Shown here: positions 49,498 through 60,418 of the stretch, piece after piece
Numbering within the stretch: position 1 is the stretch's first letter
Layout of the letters: each line of letters begins with the position of its first letter
DNA from: Bactericera cockerelli
Lineage: Eukaryota; Arthropoda; Insecta; Hemiptera; Triozidae
Reading direction: 5' to 3'
Length of the DNA stretch: 64,000 nt
Assembly (NCBI GenBank): GCA_024516035.1
Contig: CM044958.1
Location: 40,448,099-40,512,098 of the forward strand
Program-made: the position numbers and the translations under genes
Notes under the pieces: generated by a model
The model's database searches: none
What the model was told of the DNA's origin: nothing
Seen by the model: the letters and a program-made list of their open reading frames with translations, nothing else

Positions 49498-49552
49498 CTC
49501 CTACTGTTTTGCCTCCATGGATGCCAAAACCTTCCCACTGCGTATCCTTCAT
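49498..49552 (-). CDS. possible first coding exon, unknown product
   Basis: On the minus strand an ATG in good context (GATAAATGAAG) opens MKDTQWEGFGIHGGKTVG and meets a consensus-like donor, GGAG followed by GTAAGG, after 55 bases. The preceding 150 bases on that strand are GC-richer than the surroundings, as a 5' untranslated region might be. It would leave phase 1, compatible with the candidate terminal exon starting at 27341, but that link spans 22 kb and is only arithmetic. A chance ATG plus donor is quite possible. Confidence 0.2.
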
Positions 49553-50843
49553 TTATCCTCTTCTCAAAGGTCCCGGGTGTTTGCCTGTTTTTGAGTTTAT
49601 CTTCCGAGAATAAGTTTTCTCTGATGAGGTAGGTGGTTTACCAGCAGTGTTTTGTCCAGGACATGGCAACAGAAAGCAGGGTGGGGAGAGGGAGGGTAGT
49701 TCACTTTTACTCTTTTTTTCGTAACAAAGATTAATTTGTTTCTCTGAGTTGGAGACTCTCCATCACAGATGCCACTTGCAGAGGTTCCAAAAACAAGAAA
49801 ACGAGTTGGATACTTTTTTGTTTCCTCCTTTTTCCCTCTCAGTATCTCCTTCTGTTCTTGTTAGGATCCTGTTATACGTTGGTGACACTTTGACGGTTGA
49901 ACTTTGGTAATTTAAATTTCTGAACTTTGTAGCGTGAATCGGGATTGAAAGTATCAAAATTAGAAAAAGCGAGAATTCATACCACATGGGATGCAAATTA
50001 CAAATTGAAAGTTACCTGTTAGTGTAGGTATAGTAACCGTGGTGATCTGGACTAAAAATGGACATCTTTCAACGGCACATAATTCAGTGAAGCCTCAATG
50101 AGTTTCACTAACCGTCGACAGAAGAAGTACTCAGTCCCAATTTATCTGATGTGACATGAATTTTTATTACGTTTCTCTTCAAAATTAAATAAAATACGAG
50201 TTAAAAATTCAAATTCGAAAACAAATAAAAGTCGCTTTAGGAGAGCACTCCCTCACTCAACTTGGAACGCTACGTTCCAAGTCTTTCATGTTGACTCAAC
50301 GTGTTAGCCATGTTAAAAAGCCTTCAAAAAAGGACTGGAGGACAAATAACTACATTTTACCATAGATAATTTAATTCTAAATTTGTAAATTGACCGTTGA
50401 AAATGAAGCATGCAGAACAGCCCATCTCGTTAGGTAAAAAAAGACAAAGCTGTGATTGGTGGAAAGTCCCTGACTACATACATAAGTATATTTTTGTATA
50501 CCTAATCTCCAAGTTGAGTAAGTAACAAAATAAACCAAGTATAGAAAATACTTAAATCCACATGAAAAACAAACTCGGATAAAAAACAAGTGAAGCTTGA
50601 ACTCTTCCTTCTCAATTCGACTCGGAAAGGCAAGGGTACCTCCTAGTCACAACGAGGCACCACAAGTTTTTCTCCAATAAATTAAATTCAAGATAGTATT
50701 ACTTCACAAATTTCTCAAGCATTTTCTTCACAGGACCTTCTGTGAACATGATTCCACTGAACAATGAAGTATCACTCCACCAAATGAATATGAGCTGAGT
50801 GATACCTAAAAGATCGTCCCTGAAATATCAAAAATTTCGGCCA

Positions 50844-50876
50844 AGGTGTGAAGAACGCCCTAGTCAAAGAAAGAGA
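50844..50876 (+). repeat. short dispersed repeat, copy 2
   Basis: Direct-orientation match to 31563-31596, with a few substitutions. Confidence 0.45.
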
Positions 50877-53250
50877 AATCTATGTTACAATAACACACAT
50901 CAATCGTATACAGAATTTCGCCATTCTCAGAGAATATCTTAGTCTTTCTTAAGGTAAGAAAAAAAAATAATTAATTTTCATCTCAACTTAATGAAAGGAT
51001 TCAAGTCTTCCGTACTTACATGATTCTATCCATTTCAGTATTATTATTTCATATTTCCTATTCAGTTACACACTTGGCATTTTATACTTAAGACGACAAT
51101 GTGGACAGTGGTATAGAAAAAATATTTTTCATAAGGAATCTCGTATTGGAGGATAAGTAAACTATATTTTGATTTTCTTACTATCAAAACAAGTGCATAG
51201 TATTTTTAGGAATCTAAAAGAAACTCATAAGTTTTCTTCTAGCCTCTTTTTTCATCAGAAGTACACGATTACAATGTTCAACTGTACTCTAATGTCCGTG
51301 GGGAAGACAAAATGTGTTTCTACTCTTAAGTTTGAACAAAAAAAGAGAGATAATATGGCCTGTCTCGTAAATTGAGATAAAGTTTTCTACTTTCTCGCTC
51401 TAACTGTCTGTTCCTCTTTTTCGTGCTCTCTCTTTTCACTCCATTTACAGTAATGGACGAACTTTCCTCTTGAAATACAGAAATCCGGAGACATAAACTA
51501 AATGGAAAGCTCTGTGTCTTAACTGTCTCTCTTTCACATCCCACTATTATTTTGTACAGATTTTAACTTTTTATTTTGCTGGACTTATCATCAGGCTCAT
51601 TGGTGTGATTATGATGTTCTTAACTATGTTACTACAAGGGGCGAGGACTTGAACTATAATAGGTATTTTCAACAAAATAATGCGGCAATAATGAATCGGT
51701 CCGGATATGCCGATGATTGATAAATTGATGATATGTCTTTTTATTTTTAAGAATGTCGGGTTGTTCGTAGGTATAACTTTTTGAATCGATCTCCTGTAGC
51801 TTCAACATAAATTATTCAGTTTTTACCGAAACACCTATGTTACAAAAACTCAATACCTTTGTAGTAGAATTCGTTCTACTTTGTATACCTATACATACAT
51901 TGGATAGGCTACAAAAGCCTTTTCATCTTCTGAGAATTTTATTTTATCCTTTCCATGTAACTCGACACTTTTCGTTTAGAAACGTCGCCTCGCTTTTTTA
52001 ACATTCCCGCCGTTAGAAAACCTCAGCTCTTGTGTTTTTTATTTCCTTTCAAACGGGTGGGATTTCGATCATTAGAAAGTACTGAGCAGGAGTTGAGTTT
52101 GGTCTGTGTTACATGATACATAGTCAGAATGTTTAATCTGGGAAAAATAAATATAAAGTAGCAGAGTGATTCTTGTATTCCTCATACCTACTGGTACGTA
52201 TCGCAGTGTATTATTTCTAGCAGAAGTTTTCCCGAAATGACTTCCAGGATTTTTTTGTGCTATGTAAGCTAATTGTATCCATTGTCAATTGTACGTTGAA
52301 ATTATTATCCCTACAAGTTTTCGTGAGGTTGCTCAAGTAAAGAAAAGTCCAATGAGATGTGGAAAGCTGGTTTCTCTTTTTCGAGGAATGGAGTATTAAA
52401 CTCCCTTATTCCCGTCTAAAATGACCATGATTTTATAGACATTACTGTTCAAAGGCTCTTCAATTAGAAATTTATCGTTTAGTTCTGTCAAGTTGAATTT
52501 TAAGTGTCTCAATCTACAAGTGGTGTAAAATCATCGTTTGTAATGTCTAAAAACCACTTGTAATATCTTGAGATGGCTTGATTGGACAGGAATACCTAAG
52601 TTTTATCAGAGAAGTGCGGAAAGAATGAGCAGGAAATGGGAAAGGAGCTATGGCTGAAAGTCAAAACACAAATTTTCATCATAAAATCTGTCAGTATGAG
52701 AATAATAGGAACAAGAAAGAAGATAAAGAGGACTGGGTTGCGAAGATGGTGCTGGTCAAAAAAATGAAATCAGTCATTATGTATATCCATCTATTCTTTA
52801 CAGGAATAAAGGTCCATTTCTTATGACATTGTACATAAATTGCACTAAACTCTCCTTTAATAGGTATCTTACCTTTATTATGATTTCATATTTATGATGA
52901 AAATGAAGTCATAACGACAGCGACGAACCAGAAGAGTTTAATAATATTCTTTCGGTTAAAAATATTTAATTTGTCTATGTGCAACAGCTTAGAATATCCT
53001 TTTATAAGAAATGTATGAAATAATAATTGATAGAAGGGACTTCGCGAAAGACGTTATGCGTTGGTGGTTGAAACCTGTTCTCTATCTCTAACGCTATTCC
53101 GAAGAATTAGTTTTTTGTATGAAAAGATTCGCGGATCTGACGAGATACAAGGACGTAAAATCGTAAGATAGAGGATGAAGTTGATAAGCAACATTAGCAT
53201 ACTCGTATTATTCATCAGTGGAGGACTCTGGAATCTTTCTACTTATAACT
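50877..53250. other. no gene recognised
   Basis: AT-rich, without a recognisable element or a supported open frame. Confidence 0.45.
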
Positions 53251-53256
53251 TTCTAC

Positions 53257-53496
53257 TTAAAACAACACGACATGAACATGAACAACATCTTGTAAGTAAA
53301 ATTTTTCTTCCAATTTTCCAGCGGTTGGGAGAGTTCCTCTAATACCCACAGCATTACCTCTCTGTATAGCAATTGCAATACGCTGAATGAGGTAATGCCG
53401 TGATCGGTTGTCTCCGGACACACGGGTTAGCATAGTTCCTATTCTGTTGATTATTCTGCGTTTCTTCTGCGAATGGACCAAGAGTCTATAGGTAAC
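53257..53496 (-). CDS. protein-like ORF or exon, unknown product
   Basis: The minus strand is open from after a TAA at 53499 to a TAA at 53257. It reads YRLLVHSQKKRRIINRIG, then TMLTRVSGDNRSRHYLIQ, then RIAIAIQRGNAVGIRGTLP and KLEEKFYLQDVVHVH. The regular basic and hydrophobic spacing, and the lack of low-complexity bias, make it one of the most protein-like stretches in the window. No ATG opens it; the first usable position is a TTG, so an upstream exon is likely if it is genuine. On the plus strand a TTCCAATTTTCCAG acceptor-like string lies inside, but that strand is not open. Family not recognised. Confidence 0.38.
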   Translation of the reverse strand, partial: VTYRLLVHSQKKRRIINRIGTMLTRVSGDNRSRHYLIQRIAIAIQRGNAVGIRGTLPTAGKLEEKFYLQDVVHVHVVLF

Positions 53497-53763
53497 TTAT
53501 TTTGTCTGTATATTTGTACAACTATTAATGAGATGTCATTTATTTAAAATTAATTATTTAAAAATTTCTCAATTATTATATTATGCCCAGTAGATATCTT
53601 TGTCTTAAGTAAATCAAATGATACCACAGTTTTCCGCATAAAAGGAATTACCAGAGTCGCTTGAAAGCGTTCTTCAGATTCACAATATTTACCGTGGTTT
53701 GAAAGGTCCAAGAAGAGTTCGTTCTTAATATTTCTTTCGGTATTCAGTGCAACAATATTATAT

Positions 53764-54110
53764 CGCACGTTGCATAGAACAGTGTCACATCTCAAAATCT
53801 TAATTTTCAGGAGACCTTTTGCTGATTTAGCGATACAAAAATCCCAAATGGGGAAAAAATGAGATGTGACATTCGCACGTTGCATAGAACAGTGTCACAT
53901 CTCAAAACCTTAACTTTCAGGAGACCTTTTGCTGTTTTAGCGATACAAAAATCCCAAATGGGGAAAAAATGAGATGTGACATTCGCACGTTGCATAGAAC
54001 AGTGTCACATCTCAAAACCTTAACTTTCAGGAGACCTTTTGCTGTTTAAGCGATACAAAAATCCCAAATGGGGAAAAAATGAGATGTGACACTATTCTAT
54101 GCAACGTGCG
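53764..54110. repeat. MITE-derived tandem array, 110-bp unit
   Basis: Three units start at 53764, 53874 and 53984, each with CGCACGTTGCATAGAACAGT and then GTCACATCTCA. Units one and two are cut short after TGAGATGTGACATT. The third continues to TATTCTATGCAACGTGCG, the inverted copy of the unit start (31 bases, one mismatch). The last unit is therefore a complete 127-bp TIR element and the array looks like tandem amplification of it. Units are more than 95% alike by eye. Confidence 0.88.
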
Positions 54111-54632
54111 ATGTGTAGGTAGATTGGTAGGTACCTACTATTTCGAAATATCTCTAAACTCTAAATCTGAAATTATAAAAAATATTGAATCACACCTCCG
54201 CCACTGATGCTTCTCACCTGACCCAGTAGTTACCGTGGGAGTGCGTGCACTCTCAGCTAACAGGATCTGAGACGTTTTCTAAAGAAGATTACTAGACTTG
54301 TGAAATTTTTGATACAATATTGTATCTTTTGTGTGCTACAGCACAATTTTTCCTTACTTTTTCGATATACGGATATGACTTACGAGTAAGTATTATTTTG
54401 TAATTTCAAACATTTAGAGAAATTCAGTGAATGATTGAGAACGCTCTGAAGTTTCATTAAATTAATAAAAAAGAAAGATATAAAATGCCAACACTTCATG
54501 GATTAAACCATAAAATGTTTAATTCATGTCCTTGAGGTTTTATTTAGAAGGAAGGAAAAAGATACTGTAGCAGGGTGTAGTGTGGTGGTGTTGGCAGTGT
54601 CTACGAGTAATATTTTTGGTAATTTTATTTGC

Positions 54633-54800
54633 CAGCCTCCGTGGCATAATGGTTGTGACTACTGCCCGTAGTCCAGAGTTCCTGAGTTCAACTCCCGGTT
54701 GGGGCAGACTTTTCAACGAAAATTTTGTTCCATCCAAACACGTGAGGCTGTTATTTCCAAGCGTATGGAGGGGTAAAACCCCTGTACTGACTAATTCAAA
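54633..54800 (+). mobile_element. tRNA-derived SINE, second copy
   Basis: The head CAGCCTCCGTGGCATAATGG and box B GAGTTCAACTCCCGG match the SINE at 26707-27062. The next 70 bases also match (GGGGCAGACTTTTC, TTTGTTCCATCCAAACACG), then a deletion leads to ATGGAGGGGTAAAACCCC. The 3' part is diverged or lost. Confidence 0.85.
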
Positions 54801-54957
54801 TCAGGATGTATGTACATCAGAATTAAAATTGACTGGTCACAATAGATCTAAATAGAGGTCGGTGTGATAATTGGTGCTTCTCTTGAGGAACAGGAACCAA
54901 TCTACAATAATAAAATATGAGTTAAAACATGTTTGTAAAGTTTTATAGCCAGCGTCG

Positions 54958-55207
54958 ATGGCATGTTGAATACACCGGTTCCCTTCAGAACACCGAAGTT
55001 AAGCGACATCCAGCGAGGTTAAGACTTGGATGGGTGACCATTCAAATTCTAATTCTTGTGACGCTGGCTTTTCCCGGCCCCACTCAGTTTGGGTGAGGTC
55101 AATATGAGTAGCAGGTTTGTGAGTTTCCTGCGAATGGAGGGTAAAACCCCCGTCGTGATATGACCATGGCAGTTGAAAGCGACGTTAAACCCCACTTAAA
55201 AAAGAGC
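54958..55207 (+). mobile_element. 5S rRNA-derived SINE
   Basis: 54958-55069 is recognisably 5S rRNA: GCCAGCGTCGATGGCATG, TTGAATACACCGGTTC, the box A AAGTTAAGCGACATC and box C GACTTGGATGGGTGACC, closing with GACGCTGGC to complete stem I. It continues into a SINE body, GGCCCCACTCAGTTTGGG, AATGGAGGGTAAAACCCCC and GCGACGTTAAACCCC, with a short A-rich tail. Imperfect flanking copies (AAAGTTTTATA at 54947 and AGAGCTTTATA at 55203) may be the target duplication. It is not a functional 5S gene, because the body continues and the middle is altered. Confidence 0.88.
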
Positions 55208-55498
55208 TTTATACCTACTAAAATTTTACGAGGTAGAAATTTTAGACAAAAAATGACTACCTCTTTCATTATAGAAAGAGGAACAAGATTGTCTGAACAA
55301 AATGCAAATTTCAGCCCTATCATTGAAAGCTAAATAAGAAAAGTATCTTCAATTCAGATATCTTTTGAATTGCTGAATCAGTAGAACCGGTTTTAAGACA
55401 CATTTTTGTTTTTTCTTTTCTCATTCTTGTTTCTTCTTCTCACGAAATATTGTCAGTTGAGGGAGTATGAGGGTTACGCATTGAGTCATCAGAGCAAT

Positions 55499-56079
55499 CG
55501 TGGAGTGTGCAGTGTAACTTCTTCTTGAGTTGTAGGAGTGTAGAGTGTAACTTCTTCCTGAGTTGTATAAGTATAAGTATAAGTAGTGCTTTATTTAGAC
55601 TGTCAGCGCAAGACAGGTAGTCCCATTATGCCAACAGTTTCCATTATGCCAACAGTTGTAGGAGTGTGCAGTGTAACTTCTTCTTGAGTTGTAGGAGTGT
55701 GCAGTGTAACTTTTTCCTGAGTTGTAGGAGTGTGCAGTGTAAATTCTTCTTAAGTTGTAGGAGTGTACAGTGTAACTTCTTCTTGAGTTGTAGGAGTGTG
55801 CTGTGTAACTTCTTCTTGAGTTGTAGGAGTGTGCAGTGTTACTTCTTTTTGAGTTGTAGGAGTGTGCAGTGTAACTTCTTCTTAAGCTGGAGGAGTGTGT
55901 AGTGTAACTTCTTCCTGAGTTGTAGGAGTGTGTAGTGTAACTTCTTCCTGAGTTGTAGGAGTGTGCAGTGTAACTTCTTCTTAAGCTGGAGGAGTGTGTA
56001 GTGTAACTTCTTCCTGAGTTGTAGGAGTGTGTAGTGTAACTTCTTCCTGAGTTGTAGGAGTGTGCAGTGTAACTTCTTG
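55499..56079. repeat. 33-bp minisatellite with 99-bp higher order
   Basis: About 15 units of GTTGTAGGAGTGTGCAGTGT plus AACTTCTTCTTGA. The main block is 55655-56079. The block at 55499-55569 is separated from it by a unique insert with its own duplicated CCATTATGCCAACAGTT. A variant with TTAAGCTGG recurs exactly 99 bases apart (55882 and 55981), showing a three-unit higher-order copy. As 33 is a multiple of three, long frames (such as the 169-codon minus frame with an 11-residue repeat) stay open by construction. Confidence 0.92.
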
Positions 56080-56905
56080 TAGGATAGGAAACTATAGTCA
56101 TCATTTACCAAAAGATTTCGAATGAGTCTTAAGAAACTCGGGTTTTACCAACAAAAAGTTCCACCTACATTGTGATTTAGTCATTTAAAAACAAGAACCT
56201 AATCGTGCAAAATAGAAGTTTTATAAGGAAGGAGTGTTTTTTGTACTTTTATTGCATGTGCCTACGTAAAGTTTGAATTGAATAGGTATATTTGAAATGG
56301 ATTGAATAGGTATATTTGAAATATTATCCAAGTACCTCAATTTGGAGACCTTCTGTTCTTGTTACCTACGTGTTAGACTTAGAAAATAGAATCAAGCAGA
56401 ATAGTTGGGATAAGTTGGAGGAAGTTTTTACCCATTCTCATGTCACAACCCGATTATTATAATTGAGGACCTCTCTTACCCATCCAAGTACTCCAGGTAT
56501 AGAATCAGAGGCACTCCTAATACATTATTTTGCTTTACATTAAGAAAATTTACCGTTACAATTTTATAATGACATAAGCAGTCTAAATTCAGGCGTAATC
56601 CTATCAACAACATTATCCTAATAATGACGTTATTACGTGAGCAAAACGTAGAGAGAGTAAAGGAGGCTCCAGCATTCTCATCAGGATCCTAGATGAAACT
56701 GTGAAAGCAAATCCACTGCTTGTCCTCAAGTAAGCAACATAATCGCCTTTACTTCCATTTTTAATTAAATTTATTCTGAACCAAAGGGTTGGTTGCATCA
56801 AATATGGGACTCCTTGTCCTGAGCCGATTGTGAACAACTAAAGTAACAAGACTAACAAGAGAAGTTTTTGACATTTTCATGTCTTTGCTCTGGCACATAA
56901 CCAAA

Positions 56906-56970
56906 ATTATGTGACGAAATTATGTAACGATATTATGTAACGATATTATGTAACGATATTATGTAACGAA
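56906..56970. repeat. 13-bp tandem repeat
   Basis: Five units of ATTATGTAACGAT, the first and last with small changes, ending in ACGAA. Confidence 0.9.
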
Positions 56971-57115
56971 ATATCGAATTGTAAAGGGAGAGAAGTCTTC
57001 TAATATCGGATATCGATATTATGGTTTCGATATTATCGATATACCTAATATCGATATTTTCGTTTCGATATTGCAACGAGAAGAGGGAAAGTGTGTGTCA
57101 TGCGCACAATACGAA
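56971..57115. repeat. TATCGATA-rich palindromic cluster
   Basis: Dense ATATCGATATT and its variants (near 57006, 57032 and 57049) form several overlapping inverted repeats. It ends near TGTCATGCGCA, a string also found near 47640 in the TTATCGGG element. Confidence 0.5.
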
Positions 57116-59552
57116 ATTTGGTCAGTTGGGTTTTGGACCTTGAATAGTAAATATGAAAATGTCGAAATAGTTGCAGACTCGTATGCAAGCGTTTTTTTAA
57201 ACAAAAATTTAAACTGATGTAACATTTTTTTTTTTTTACATTATTATTCTATCTAAAAGAGTTTATGTAGATACTTGTATTTACAATGAAGTCATTTATG
57301 ACTACGATTTCTAATTGAAACTACCTACATTGTTTTCTTATTTTTACACATATCTATACATTGCCCAATAATGTCCATCTAGGAATAAAAATACCAGTGT
57401 AATTTAAAATAAAAAGTATTAAGCTATCAACAGGACTTACCTATATTAATTCCATAAATAAAACACTAATTTGATAAAGTTTTGTACAATTTATTCTAAA
57501 TTTACATTTTTTCTTCTCTTAAAGGAATGAACAAAATATAATATAGTTATACAGATTTTTTCATTTCCATTACTTGATTTCTTACAAATTACTTCTCAAA
57601 TAATCGGGTTAATTTTTCAAAATCAAAACCATAGAAAGCACAAAGCTGTGAAAATTAGAAATCTGTCAACTGAAAAGTGTCCAATGGTCTGTTTCTATCA
57701 ACTGCCCCAAAGCCCCGAGTTTTCCGGAACTGCCCTCCAGATAAAGCTCACACCGCTCAGGAAAACAGGACGAAAAAACTAGAGTACAAAGTTCAAAAAA
57801 CACTGGCACCCAAACTTGAAAAACGAAAAACCCAATTTAGTGCACATTTTAAACTTTTAAAATTAATTAAAAGATCAGAGCAGACGAGGTAGGTACCTCG
57901 ACACCAGAAAATGCAGTGGCGCGCATACAAAACACTGGCCCAAAGCTTCATTTACAACAGGACTTTATTTAAGACTTGTATCATTAGCTTTCCATTTAGG
58001 ACGGAAAGCTCAAGACACTCTAAAATCTATGCCCTCCATTGAAAGGTGCATCGGTCAATCGGTGTCTATTTTGGTTTGGTTTAAACATTCTGAGCCGTAA
58101 AACAAAGAATCACAGGTGAGCGGTACTTGATTTTATGTCGGTAGGTATAATGATTCATATATTAGCGAAGGGTAATAGGTATTATGCTGAATGATCTAAT
58201 CGAAATAACTATAATTTAAATGTATTTAATTGATTTTAACTCTAAATTTTCAGCTGATTTTTTATAGAATTTCACAAATCTTGTTTCAAGAGGTACATTA
58301 CCATACTATGAAATACTCAACCGTTTGAAATAATGAAAAATATATTTAAGAAAAATATGGCTTAAGGCTTCTAGGTACATAAGTATTAATTAGTTGAGGG
58401 CTTAGTTGCCTCCATATAGTAGGTAAGTCCTACCTACACCCTGAGAAAGCTTCGCCACTCAGGAGAGGTACCTCTGATGCTCATGTTCTATGAAAAAAGA
58501 TTAACATGAGAGCTTTTTTGTTTTTAGATTGCAAAAGTTCCGCTTTGTCTGATGGTGTACTTTTTCAAAGTTTGGACATCTATGTTTTTGTTGTTTTAAA
58601 TTAAACACGTTTCTTGTCTAAATGGACAGAATAGCGACACGTAAAATTGGTAACCTAATGGACTCAATGTTTAGAGAAGAAATAACATTACACATTTAAT
58701 ACAAGTTTTCACCGATTACCTATATCCAATTTTTTGAACTTTGAATTGATTTTCAAGTTCTAATTTAGACTGCATGATCACAACTACGTGATTTTAGAAT
58801 ATTTCACTATCGAATTATACCTATACACGTAAATAAATTACCAACTTTCTTTGTGTTTAATACTAGGTAATCTATAGGTATCTATAGAAATACTCCTCTT
58901 GTACACAACATTTTCAACCCAACCAGGAGAAGATATCGGTAATAATTACAGACCTATAATGTATACGAATATTGATGAAAAAAGAACATAAGAAATTATA
59001 ATTAATCGTATAGCTCTAATTTTTTTGGCAAAACTATATTTGATCAAAACTATGTTATTATCAAGGTAAATCCGTTAAACCATTCTTAATTCCGGGTACA
59101 AATTCCAATACCATTATCGAATTATTATATATTAGATAATTTTTTATGATATTTGAGGAGAAAAATATAAACAGAAAAAGTGTATTTTTTAAAAGATCAA
59201 TACCTTCAGAAGAAATCTTACTCCGGAGGATTCATTCAAAGGGAAAAAGAGGGCAGAGAGGGAAAGATACGTGCAGAGTACGAAGCAATAGAAAGAAAGA
59301 CTTACCCTCCATTTCATAATATCAGTACTATAGAAAATATCCATAAGCACTCATTCGTGTATGTATGAATGTGCTTTAGAAATGGTATTTTCATTAAAAA
59401 TTTCCTTTTCAGAATTTAAAGGAAATTCCCTCCCTTTTCTAATTTTGTTTTTGAAATTAAGTGTACAGGGTATGTTTAAATGTATAACTGGGAAGGCAAA
59501 CTTTTGCCTAAATAAGACCAATCACAGGTAGAGCTATTTTTTATATTTCATC
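57116..59552. other. no gene recognised
   Basis: AT-rich. The 71-codon frame at 57677-57892 is Lys-rich and unsupported. Confidence 0.45.
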
Positions 59553-59727
59553 ATCATAATATATCATCATAAGGTGGCGTCATCGTGAACGATGCGATGG
59601 TAGCCAGACACTAGAGGAATGACTCAGGACTTCTACCACTGTCTTTACGAGGAGGCTAATAATTGACAAGGGCTCCCAGAACCAAGCCAATGCTGGTCTA
59701 CTCCCTGTTTATCGTCCCCCAGCCAGA
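59553..59727 (+). repeat. dispersed repeat GGTGGCGTCATCGTGA, copy 2
   Basis: Matches 31142-31320 in direct orientation, including GGTGGCGTCATCGTGA, GGTAGCCAGACAC, AATAATTGACAAGGGC and AATGCTGGTCTACTCCCTG. Confidence 0.7.
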
Positions 59728-59963
59728 CTTTAAATTTATTAGTAAAAAAAGAAATCAGTAAGTATGGTATAATTATCTAAACAAAAGTACGAAGATGATT
59801 TGCCACTTCTTTGGTATTGAATTGAAAACTTACAAACTAAAAGTCAGCCCAATCGGTGGATTTTGTCCTTTGAGTTTCACTGATCGAGTCATTCAAGATA
59901 AAATCAAGGAAAAGAAAACATTCTTTTCCATTACGCGGTTCAATCATTCTCTAGAGTCTAGAG

Positions 59964-60410
59964 CAGGCATGTCAAACTCAAATTGTATGAAGGGCCATTT
60001 TTTAGTTGTGCTGATCATTGGCGGGCCGCAGGTACTCAACCCCTCCCCATCTCGTAAAAAAAGATCCTGACGTAAAATAAATAAATAAAAAAAATTCAGG
60101 GTTGTTAATTTGTTTTAAAAATAGAAGTTTTATTGGTTTGAAATAGTACACAAAATACCTACACAAAAAGTACCTATGTTATTATTCATTTGCCAATAAC
60201 TAGGTAGGTAAGTACCTACTTTTTTTTAGTCTCGTCAAGTTGAAAAAAAAGTCAAGAAAATAAGTCTCGAGACATTTTTTTTTTTTTTTTTTTTTTTTTC
60301 ACTTTCCTTATCTTATAATAAGGAAGTATTGTATTGTACCGTAACGCTCGCAGCGGGTCGCACAAATTGACCAGGCGGGCCACATGCGGGCCGCCAGTTT
60401 GACATGCCTG
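59964..60410. mobile_element. hAT MITE with perfect 8-bp TSD
   Basis: The inverted ends CAGGCATGTCAAACT are flanked by GTCTAGAG on both sides (59956-59963 and 60411-60418). The 8-bp duplication and CAGG...GTCAAACT ends are characteristic of hAT elements of the Charlie/Tip100 type. Subterminal GGCGGGCCGC and GCGGGCC repeats are present. It is 447 bp, has a 23-base T run, and no transposase. Confidence 0.95.
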
Positions 60411-60418
60411 GTCTAGAG

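Noticed and set aside
53764..54110. CRISPR array
   Set aside because: Three near-identical 110-bp units with no spacer/repeat alternation, in a eukaryotic transposon context.
54958..55069. Functional 5S rRNA gene
   Set aside because: The middle is altered, no terminator T-run follows stem I, and the sequence continues into a SINE body.
55595..56111. 169-codon repeat protein on the minus strand
   Set aside because: Frame kept open by a 33-bp minisatellite; several frames on both strands are equally open and no start or splice context supports translation.
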